This document shows positions 58,345-64,000 of a DNA stretch of 64,000 bases, piece by piece (position 1 is the stretch's first letter; each line of letters opens with the position of its first letter). The notes beneath the pieces are model-generated. The model searched no databases. It was not told the DNA's origin and saw only the letters and a list, made by a program, of their open reading frames with translations. A program made the position numbers and the translations under genes. The stretch is from a virus. The stretch is from positions 62,001-126,000 of IMG/VR virus record IMGVR_UViG_3300031787_010241, one strand, 5' to 3'.

Positions 58345-58562
58345 TACAGTTCTTGATTTTTATTGGTATTAATAATTTCCGCAGGTTTAACCATAGCCAA
58401 TCCTACTTCCCATATAATAAACTTAATAGATAAGACGATAGTCCAATCGTTTTTCCCCATTACTTTATCGTAATAATGTAATTGGGGTGAGGGTAACAAA
58501 ACAATTTCTTTGTGAGATTCACTCAACAATACTTGCGAGAAAGGGTTTAATTGTATTTTCAT
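58344..58562 (-). CDS. Hypothetical protein (72 aa)
   Basis: Start at MKIQLNPFSQVLLSESHKEI, chosen because the host-type promoter ends 5 nt upstream. One hydrophobic segment (TIVLSIKFIIWEVGLAMV). Overlaps the next gene by one base. Confidence 0.62.
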   Translation of the reverse strand: MKIQLNPFSQVLLSESHKEIVLLPSPQLHYYDKVMGKNDWTIVLSIKFIIWEVGLAMVKPAEIINTNKNQEL

Positions 58563-58567
58563 TTGAA

Positions 58568-58598
58568 CAAATGTAAGTGAAAAAATATATGGTATCAA
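58568..58598 (-). promoter_or_regulatory. Host-type promoter of genes 58562-55755
   Basis: Minus strand TTG-N20-TACATTTG, then TTCAA and the ATG. Confidence 0.75.
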
Positions 58599-58684
58599 AA
58601 AATATTTTTTATTTTTTTTCTGTTTTCAATCGATTTGTTTCATATATTTGTACCATCAAACAAAATTAATAATTTTATATAAAC

Positions 58685-58915
58685 ATGGCAACAAAAGGTA
58701 ATTCACGAGGTCGTTATATGACCAAAGTAGGTCACTACGACATTTATGGTAAAGATTCATTCCGTCCAAAAAAAGATGGGTCATCCAAACACATGGGTCC
58801 CGAAGTAGCATCAACTGACTTTCAAATCTATCACGCCAAGAAATTGGTAGAAAAAGGATTTAAAACTCAAGAAATGGCAATCGAACGAGCTCACGTCTTG
58901 GAGAAGAAACGATAA
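58685..58915 (+). CDS. Basic hypothetical protein (76 aa)
   Basis: ATKGNSRGRYMTKVGHYDIY, then KKDGSSKHMG; Lys/Gly-rich with a helical C-terminus. TATATTTG lies ~33 nt upstream and a terminator follows. Possibly a nucleic-acid-binding or virion protein. Confidence 0.66.
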   Translation: MATKGNSRGRYMTKVGHYDIYGKDSFRPKKDGSSKHMGPEVASTDFQIYHAKKLVEKGFKTQEMAIERAHVLEKKR

Positions 58916-58937
58916 AATTAAATTAACCAAATAATTA

Positions 58938-58965
58938 AAAACCCCTACTAAAAGGGGTTTTTTTA
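58938..58965 (+). terminator. Terminator after gene 58685
   Basis: AACCCCT-ACTAA-AAGGGGTT followed by T6. Confidence 0.85.
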
Positions 58966-58984
58966 TATATTTATCTGAAAAACT

Positions 58985-59176
58985 ATGCTAATAACTATCT
59001 TAATCTTTATCTCACTAATTTTTATTGGTTTTCTAATTTCTTGGAAAAATTACAAAAAACTTCACAAGGATGATGAGGATGGTGTTGAATTAACTGAATT
59101 ATCTATTAACGCCCCGACGCCAACTCCAGTACCTGAAAAAAAGAAAAGGGGTAGAAAACCAAAAACTCAATCGTAA
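58985..59176 (+). CDS. Small membrane-anchored protein (63 aa)
   Basis: N-terminal TM (ITILIFISLIFIGFLISW), then acidic and a Pro/Lys tail (PVPEKKKRGRKPK, AT-hook-like RGRKP). ATATTTATCTGAAAAACTATG precedes the start. 3' end overlaps the convergent gene by 10 bp. Confidence 0.62.
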   Translation: MLITILIFISLIFIGFLISWKNYKKLHKDDEDGVELTELSINAPTPTPVPEKKKRGRKPKTQS

Positions 59177-59868
59177 GGATTGTCCTCATCGGCTAATCCC
59201 ATTACCACACCTTCGAAAAAACTTACGATGTGGGGGACATTGTCTCCCGCGTCTTCTAATAAATCTTTTTGTGTATTTAAGTTTTCAAACTCAATTGATG
59301 TGAGTTCTTCATTCTCATCGGTAGTTACAAATCCGGTGTATTCATTTTCCATAAACACAACTTCACCCAAGTATTCATGACCATCTTCAGTTTCAATTGT
59401 TTCAAGTAATGTAAATGAAACAGTGGGTTCTTCTTGTGATTCAAATGTTACACCTGGTCTATCTCTGAATTTTGGTTTATCATATTCTAATGATTTACCC
59501 GAACTAAAATCTTGTAACTTTTTCTTTTGTGATGGAGACAATGATTCTTCCCCGTGTTTTGAAATTTGGTCAAGAATTCTATCAATAATGTCCTGTGACG
59601 TTGAATCAACTTCCGACAATAATTTAACTATTCTACTTAATTGTTGCTCTGTAACAACAATAGTTTTTTGTTCTGTTTTTAATTTCTTTCTCAATTTGAT
59701 TAATACTATGTTGATTCTTTCCTGTAGTTTTTTAAACTCGTCAGAACCTGATTTTATTTTTTTATCTTTGACAAATTGATTAACTTCTTTTACCGCGTCC
59801 TTTAACTCATCTAAATTTTCAGAATTGACGATTTTCTTTTGAAGTTTCAAGTAATCAAGATTTTCCAT
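59167..59868 (-). CDS. Virion-type protein with internal VTEQQLSRIVKLL motif (233 aa)
   Basis: A copy of the proposed targeting motif is internal (residues about 70-88, VVTEQQLSRIVKLLSEVD), after a helical N-terminal domain. The C-terminal part is acidic beta-rich. GTATTTAT-TAGT-ATG marks the start, as for the protease-like gene at 32614. The internal position may be a cleavage/processing site or a domain fusion. Confidence 0.72.
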   Translation of the reverse strand: MENLDYLKLQKKIVNSENLDELKDAVKEVNQFVKDKKIKSGSDEFKKLQERINIVLIKLRKKLKTEQKTIVVTEQQLSRIVKLLSEVDSTSQDIIDRILDQISKHGEESLSPSQKKKLQDFSSGKSLEYDKPKFRDRPGVTFESQEEPTVSFTLLETIETEDGHEYLGEVVFMENEYTGFVTTDENEELTSIEFENLNTQKDLLEDAGDNVPHIVSFFEGVVMGLADEDNPYD

Positions 59869-59872
59869 ACTA

Positions 59873-59880
59873 ATAAATAC
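59873..59880 (-). promoter_or_regulatory. Late-type motif GTATTTAT
   Basis: GTATTTAT-TAGT-ATG on the minus strand. Confidence 0.55.
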
Positions 59881-59884
59881 AAAA

Positions 59885-60217
59885 TTATCTTTTTCTGTAA
59901 ATAAGATATTGATTTGGTCTTGTCATATTAGTTCTTACAACATCTCCATTTGCGTTAAATAAAAATTTAACTGTTTCTCCAAAATCATTTACATGAAAAA
60001 CATTTCTACCTTTTATTTCTGAAATTTTATATTCTAAAGTGTCGTTATCATAAAACTGATACAAGGTTGAGTCGGATACGGTCCAAACTCCTGAATGATT
60101 TTTTTCAAGTCTTTCCTTACCATTGTAATCAATAACCAAATTATACTCGGCATTAAATTTTTGTCCAAAAGACATAATGGACATCATCAAAAAAACCAAA
60201 GTAATTATCTTTTTCAT
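59885..60217 (-). CDS. Small secreted protein (110 aa)
   Basis: Signal peptide KKIITLVFLMMSIMSFGQ, then a beta-rich mature domain (FNAEYNLVIDYNGKERLEKN). No family recognised. Confidence 0.7.
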   Translation of the reverse strand: MKKIITLVFLMMSIMSFGQKFNAEYNLVIDYNGKERLEKNHSGVWTVSDSTLYQFYDNDTLEYKISEIKGRNVFHVNDFGETVKFLFNANGDVVRTNMTRPNQYLIYRKR

Positions 60218-60267
60218 TTTTTTTGTTTGTATATTATTGTATAAATATCAACAAGCGTGCCCATAGA

Positions 60268-60275
60268 CTATTTAT
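60268..60275 (+). promoter_or_regulatory. Late-type motif CTATTTAT
   Basis: CTATTTAT-TAAT-ATG; defines the start of the zinc-finger gene. Confidence 0.5.
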
Positions 60276-60279
60276 TAAT

Positions 60280-61047
60280 ATGGAAAAAAATAAATTAATT
60301 TCGGTTGTAAAAAAAATACATCAACCTAATTTCAGCAACATACAACCCACAGACATCTATACCTACTTTCATTCTACTTTCCCTTATAATAAATTAGCAG
60401 AGGGAATGACGGCTAAAGATATTATAATTTCTTCTTTTCTTTTACCGCTCGTAGATACTCCCGAAGTTTTAGATAAAAAGTATGATGAAATAGTTAATAA
60501 TTTATTTGCCTACTCATTAATTGAAATAGATTTGGATTATTCAGAGACCCAATGTCCTCAATGTGATGGTGATGGATATGAAAATTGTGATTACTGTGAT
60601 GGTACTGGCCGCGAAGAATGTAGTGATTGTAGTGGTAGTGGACGAGATGAGGAAGATGATACTTGCGGGCTTTGTGATGGCGATGGTGATTTAGATTGTG
60701 ATTACTGTGCAGGCGATGGACAAGTAAATTGTAATGAATGTGGTGGTAGTGGAACTTACGACGATTATGATAAAAGAGAGATTAGTCAGTGGTTTTATGC
60801 CTCATATGATACAGAGTTAATGAATGAATTTATGGAGTTAGATGAATGGGATGAAATGGCACCTGACTCAATATACCCAAACAATAAAACTATAAGTTTA
60901 ATGAGAGTCCAAACACCTATTGTAGAGCCTATGAATCAAACATTAGAGAAAGACGATACGTATTTTTACGAAGCGATAGATGAACCAAAGTTTGGAAAAA
61001 GATTGAACGGTAGAATAAATGTGGATAACTTGGGAGAGTTGGATTAA
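60280..61047 (+). CDS. DnaJ-type cysteine-rich zinc-finger protein (255 aa)
   Basis: Start at MEKNKLISVVKKIHQPNFSN from the promoter position. Residues about 90-170 carry six CxxCxGxG/CxxCxGD units (CPQCDGDGYENCDYCDGTG ... CNECGGSG), like the DnaJ zinc-finger domain but with an extra pair. No J-domain is present. Likely a protein-binding cochaperone-like or assembly factor; it could act with the phage DnaK. Confidence 0.85.
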   Translation: MEKNKLISVVKKIHQPNFSNIQPTDIYTYFHSTFPYNKLAEGMTAKDIIISSFLLPLVDTPEVLDKKYDEIVNNLFAYSLIEIDLDYSETQCPQCDGDGYENCDYCDGTGREECSDCSGSGRDEEDDTCGLCDGDGDLDCDYCAGDGQVNCNECGGSGTYDDYDKREISQWFYASYDTELMNEFMELDEWDEMAPDSIYPNNKTISLMRVQTPIVEPMNQTLEKDDTYFYEAIDEPKFGKRLNGRINVDNLGELD

Positions 61048-61529
61048 ATCTCTTTGAAACTTCTTTTATCTATTCTTATCTCATTAGTTTCTGAGTCGTT
61101 AATATCGGTATAACCTTGTCTTCCCTCCCAATAATCTAAATCTCCGTTATATTCCATGGCTCTCGCTATTCTATATGGATTTCCATATGATTCTATTCGA
61201 TGTGTCCATGAACTTGTCTGATAAACCGTCTCACTTACATCAATATCAAATTCATATTCCTTAATTTCTGGCCGTTCTAAATTTCCCACCAATCTATCAT
61301 CAGATAATTTATTCATGTTCATTTTCAATACTGTCCATAAGAATTCATCATCAATATATTTTGGATTATCAATTATTCCAAAAATTTTGAGAGTTTGGTC
61401 AATAACAGTGATAATTTCATCACCAAATTCAGATTCTAACGAAATACTATTAGACTCACAATTTTCATCGATTTGTTTTATAATTTGAAACAATACTTTA
61501 TCAGACAGTCTTTCTAATTCAGATGCCAT
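61044..61529 (-). CDS. Hypothetical protein (161 aa)
   Basis: Acidic helical start (ASELERLSDKVLFQIIKQID), later YQTSSWTHRIESYGNPYRIA. No family recognised. Overlaps the upstream 110-aa gene by 11 bp. Confidence 0.68.
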   Translation of the reverse strand: MASELERLSDKVLFQIIKQIDENCESNSISLESEFGDEIITVIDQTLKIFGIIDNPKYIDDEFLWTVLKMNMNKLSDDRLVGNLERPEIKEYEFDIDVSETVYQTSSWTHRIESYGNPYRIARAMEYNGDLDYWEGRQGYTDINDSETNEIRIDKRSFKEI

Positions 61530-61851
61530 ATTCCGCTTCTTGTTGTGATACGTTTATATCGTTTTCACCAATATAATCGGTTAATCCTGAAGATAAATCA
61601 TAAATCAAATCTTCATCAGCATATGAGTAAATTCTATTCATATGGAATATCAAATCAACGGACCATATACCTTCGGACCTTCTGATGTCAGCAATCTCTA
61701 TTTTATCTATGTTATTTACAAATGCTCCGGTAAAATATTCCAATTCACCGGCATCATCCAAATCCCTATATTCTTCTAGCTTACCATCGAAGAATGATTG
61801 TAGGACCGACAATAAAGCCTGTTTTTTCTTTTCAGTTATTGTAAAAACCAT
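61519..61851 (-). CDS. Hypothetical protein (110 aa)
   Basis: KKKQALLSVLQSFFDGKLEE, then beta-rich EGIWSVDLIFHMNRIYSYAD. No family recognised. Follows the lipoprotein gene by 3 nt. Confidence 0.66.
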   Translation of the reverse strand: MVFTITEKKKQALLSVLQSFFDGKLEEYRDLDDAGELEYFTGAFVNNIDKIEIADIRRSEGIWSVDLIFHMNRIYSYADEDLIYDLSSGLTDYIGENDINVSQQEAEYGI

Positions 61852-61854
61852 TTT

Positions 61855-62064
61855 TTAGAAATTTTCTGTGGTGTCCTCAACTACATGGAATTCGTCAGAT
61901 GGAAAATCTGTTGTTTCCTCAACTTGAGGTTCTTTTTCAATTATTTGAATTTGCGCAGGCTTACTACATCCATTCTCACCACATTTACATCCATCTCCAA
62001 TGGTCAATGTACAACCAGCAAATAAAAATGAGAATAGTGATAACATAACTAATGACTTTTTCAT
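61855..62064 (-). CDS. Predicted lipoprotein (69 aa)
   Basis: KKSLVMLSLFSFLFAGCTLT with an FAGC lipobox, a CKCGENGC cluster and an acidic end. ATATTTATAAAA on the minus strand overlaps the divergent TATCTTTG of gene 62096. Confidence 0.68.
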   Translation of the reverse strand: MKKSLVMLSLFSFLFAGCTLTIGDGCKCGENGCSKPAQIQIIEKEPQVEETTDFPSDEFHVVEDTTENF

Positions 62065-62095
62065 ATCTTTGTTTTTTTATAAATATCTTTGTACT

Positions 62096-62578
62096 ATGAA
62101 TATTTTCTTTTTAGATTGGGATGTAGAAAAATGTGCTAAAGACCATTGTGATAAACATGTGGTCAAAATGATTCTTGAGACGGCTCAACTACTTTGTTCG
62201 GCACATTACATGACCGACCAACCGACCGACCAAGTACCGTATAAGTTATCCCACAAGAATCACCCCTGTTCTATATGGACCAGGTCCTCATTATCGAACT
62301 ATCTTTATCTTTGCGAACTTGGACTCGCCCTTTGTAAAGAATACACCAGTCGTTACGAAAAACGTCATAAATCACAGGATGTTATTGAGTGGTGTTTGTC
62401 AAATAAACCAACAATTAATGATGTTGGATTTACTGAACCACCAAAGGCAATGCCTGATGAATATAAAGTATCCGATGTTGTGGAGTCATATAGGAATTAT
62501 TACCGTGGTGCGAAATCAAGTTTCGCGGTATGGAAACATGGATTAGTACCTAAATGGTTTTCTGTTCCATCTTTTTAA
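62096..62578 (+). CDS. Conserved phage protein with HCDKHVVKMILE signature (160 aa)
   Basis: Start at MNIFFLDWDVEKCAKDHCDK, 4 nt after TATCTTTG. HCDKHVVKMILETAQLLCSAH, then HKNHPCSIWTRSSLSNY, and AMPDEYKVSDVVESYRNYY are conserved in a family found in many tailed phages, sometimes annotated as related to DNA glycosylase/excision proteins. I cannot assign an activity with confidence. Confidence 0.75.
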   Translation: MNIFFLDWDVEKCAKDHCDKHVVKMILETAQLLCSAHYMTDQPTDQVPYKLSHKNHPCSIWTRSSLSNYLYLCELGLALCKEYTSRYEKRHKSQDVIEWCLSNKPTINDVGFTEPPKAMPDEYKVSDVVESYRNYYRGAKSSFAVWKHGLVPKWFSVPSF

Positions 62579-62969
62579 CACCTAACCCCAATTGATAAAA
62601 TGGGAGTTTGTCTTCCGTATTAGGAAACATACTGTTCATCGTATTGAGATATAATTGAAAATTACTTTGATTTACATCTACCGAACCAGTATCTCTTTTT
62701 TGTATTAATTGATTACTCAAATCAGTCATTTGTTTTCTTTTCTCGACATCATCGGTTAATCCACTGAAAGAAACATTTGATGGGTCTTGGGTTAAACTTT
62801 TTTGAACAACGTCATTTAGAAAACCGAGTAAGGTAGTTTCTACTGTAGTTAAACCTGAAGTTACACCGCTAGTACTAGTTGTGCCTGTTGTTTGTTCGGA
62901 AATAACCACACCTCTTTTATACAATGAAAGGTATCCAAACTTTCTTACTTCTTCATTTAAGTTAATCAC
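62550..62969 (-). CDS. Virion-type protein with N-terminal NLNEEVRKFGYLSLY motif (139 aa)
   Basis: MINLNEEVRKFGYLSLYKRG followed by VVISEQ and a Thr/Ser-rich linker resembles a head-targeting N-terminus with a possible processing site. The rest is helical (LGFLNDVVQKSL). ATATTTATTATAAAA precedes the start. Confidence 0.7.
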   Translation of the reverse strand: MINLNEEVRKFGYLSLYKRGVVISEQTTGTTSTSGVTSGLTTVETTLLGFLNDVVQKSLTQDPSNVSFSGLTDDVEKRKQMTDLSNQLIQKRDTGSVDVNQSNFQLYLNTMNSMFPNTEDKLPFYQLGLGVKKMEQKTI

Positions 62970-62999
62970 AATATTATTTTATAATAAATATTGTTTTTT

Positions 63000-63671
63000 T
63001 TAAAATCTTGTTCTAATTACTTCGGCAACAGTATCGGCTAATTTGTCATAATCGGCGAATATTACTCTTTCGTCCGTATCATAACTAGTTTCACTCACAA
63101 CTATTTTACCGGTACACATCCAAGGAAAACATCTGATTTGTTCAAAACATTTAAAATCTTCCGCATAATGTACGTTAACCATAACTTTGCTTTTAGCAAT
63201 AATTCTGTCTCTATGCTCACCCCAACCATCCTGTCCATACATAACCCTCAATCCTCTACTTTGTAATTGGTACATCATATTGTATCTTCTTTCACTCATC
63301 CAACCAAAGAAAGATACATCATAGTCATAAGTGTTGTCAGGATTGTATGAAAGAATTTCCGCCCTATACTCATCGGTAGGTTCTAATTTAATCAATCTCG
63401 CTTTAGTAATCCCCGCTTGATTCATTAGATGAATGTTGTATTCGCTAAATGTCCAAACTTCATGGACCGCATCCCTATGTAGTGGGCCTAATACCATAGG
63501 GTCTTTCACAATATCTTCGGTTAATTGTTCAATCATAAAAGTTATGTGTTTTTCATCCCCATGAGAATGTCTTACTTGTATTGGGTATTCGGAGACAGGA
63601 CATCTATCACTCCTCAAAAAATCATCAAGTTCTTTAACCACCGGTCCTCCTGGACTATGTACTATGTTCAT
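63000..63671 (-). CDS. GT-B-like glycosyltransferase (223 aa)
   Basis: Start at MNIVHSPGGPVVKELDDFLR. The C-terminal half matches the donor-binding domain of GT4/GT1-type enzymes: DVSFFGWMSERRYNMMYQLQ, IIAKSKVMVNVHYAED, FPWMCTGKIVVSE. The chain is short, so this may be a reduced single-domain form. Substrates unknown. Confidence 0.75.
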   Translation of the reverse strand: MNIVHSPGGPVVKELDDFLRSDRCPVSEYPIQVRHSHGDEKHITFMIEQLTEDIVKDPMVLGPLHRDAVHEVWTFSEYNIHLMNQAGITKARLIKLEPTDEYRAEILSYNPDNTYDYDVSFFGWMSERRYNMMYQLQSRGLRVMYGQDGWGEHRDRIIAKSKVMVNVHYAEDFKCFEQIRCFPWMCTGKIVVSETSYDTDERVIFADYDKLADTVAEVIRTRF

Positions 63672-63692
63672 AAGTTTTTTTATAAAAAATAT

Positions 63693-63722
63693 TTGTAGAT
63701 TTAAAAAAGTGAAGTATATTTG
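63693..63722 (+). promoter_or_regulatory. Host-type promoter of lipoprotein gene 63749
   Basis: TTG-N19-TATATTTG, ~26 nt before the ATG. Confidence 0.75.
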
Positions 63723-63748
63723 TACCACAATTTTAAACCCATACAATT

Positions 63749-63949
63749 ATGAAAAACCCATTCAAAGCATTTGTTCTGTTCGCAACAATCATTTTGTCAA
63801 TCCTGTTTCTCGGTTCTTGTTCATCACCTCAACGTGGTTACAATTATTCGGCACATGCAAAACGAGGACAAAAGCATTCAAAGAAAGTTCAGAAAATGAA
63901 TAAAGGAAACGACTTGGTTCATTTCAAAGCTCCGTGTAACCGTCATTAA
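63749..63949 (+). CDS. Small basic lipoprotein (66 aa)
   Basis: Hydrophobic N-terminus (AFVLFATIILSILFLGSCSS) with LGSC lipobox; mature part rich in Lys/His/Arg. Could be an outer-membrane spanin or surface-modifying lipoprotein. Confidence 0.66.
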   Translation: MKNPFKAFVLFATIILSILFLGSCSSPQRGYNYSAHAKRGQKHSKKVQKMNKGNDLVHFKAPCNRH

Positions 63950-63951
63950 AA

Positions 63952-63976
63952 AAGGGGTCATAAGACCCCTTTTATA
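63952..63976 (+). terminator. Terminator of gene 63749
   Basis: GGGGTC-ATAA-GACCCC with a T tract; the same stem and loop as after the ClpC-like gene. Confidence 0.85.
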
Positions 63977-64000
63977 GTTTTAAAATCCAAACCACCTTAA

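Noticed and set aside
1174-60280. T4-type late promoters (TATAAATA)
   Set aside because: The recurring motif before genes is (A/G/C)TATTTAT on the coding strand, the opposite orientation, so it was described as a separate late-type motif.

Overview
This window reads as part of a large (jumbo-class) tailed phage genome that infects a Bacteroidota (Flavobacterium-like) host. The phage assignment rests on very dense, mostly minus-strand packing of small genes. It also rests on phage-encoded tRNAs, a tmRNA, RNA ligase, thymidylate synthase, a holin, endolysin-type M23 and GH19 domains, and acidic scaffold-like proteins. No terminase, capsid or polymerase gene lies in the window, so the assignment is an inference from context. 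The host is inferred from AT-rich starts without Shine-Dalgarno sequences, signal peptides of the MKK...SFSQ type, gliding/type IX secretion C-terminal domains, and promoters of the form TTG-N19/20-TAnnTTTG, which is the primary sigma factor consensus of Bacteroidota.

Layout. 1-8.2 kb: acidic scaffold-like protein (cut by the left edge), a four-part nucleotidyltransferase/M23/peptidoglycan-binding/hydrolase fusion, a KTSC protein, a ClpC-like ATPase, an M20-type peptidase and two putative virion proteins. 8.2-19 kb: an RNA-rich zone with a tmRNA, a ~0.9 kb structured non-coding RNA cotranscribed with tRNA-Met behind three promoters spaced ~100 bp, tRNA-Leu, a second CAU tRNA, a 135-nt aberrant tRNA and tRNA-Arg. 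Interleaved are M23 endolysin-like genes, spanin/holin-like membrane proteins, secreted proteins, an archaemetzincin-like lipoprotein, RmlB and HNH nucleases. 19-34 kb: virion-type proteins, many sharing a short N-terminal amphipathic motif, plus RmlC, an IMPDH/GMP reductase-like enzyme, DnaK and HExxH proteases. 33.7-43 kb: a class II aaRS-like enzyme behind a possible attenuator, a sensor kinase/receiver/membrane coiled-coil operon, metallophosphatase, NusG-like protein, FKBP-type PPIase and a GH19 lysozyme. 43-58 kb: a long minus-strand run with exported Ig/PKD/T9SS-type proteins, ThyA, many small unknown genes, a 22-residue repeat protein, RmlD-like protein, glycosyltransferase and T4-type RNA ligase. 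58-64 kb: small virion-like genes, a DnaJ-type zinc-finger protein, a glycosyltransferase and lipoproteins.

How the genes may work together. Two promoter classes seem to split the genome. Host-type TTG-N19/20-TAnnTTTG promoters sit before RNA genes and metabolic or envelope genes. A second motif, (A/G/C)TATTTAT, sits before scaffold, virion-cargo and lysis-type genes and is probably the late class. In both classes the element is often only 4-6 nt from the ATG, implying leaderless mRNAs. The proteins with the N-terminal motif (metalloproteases, lysozyme, membrane proteins) look like cargo sent to the capsid interior. Chaperones, tmRNA, tRNAs and RNA ligase would support translation and protein quality control. 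RmlB/C/D-like enzymes, glycosyltransferases and the many lipoproteins and secreted proteins would alter the host envelope.
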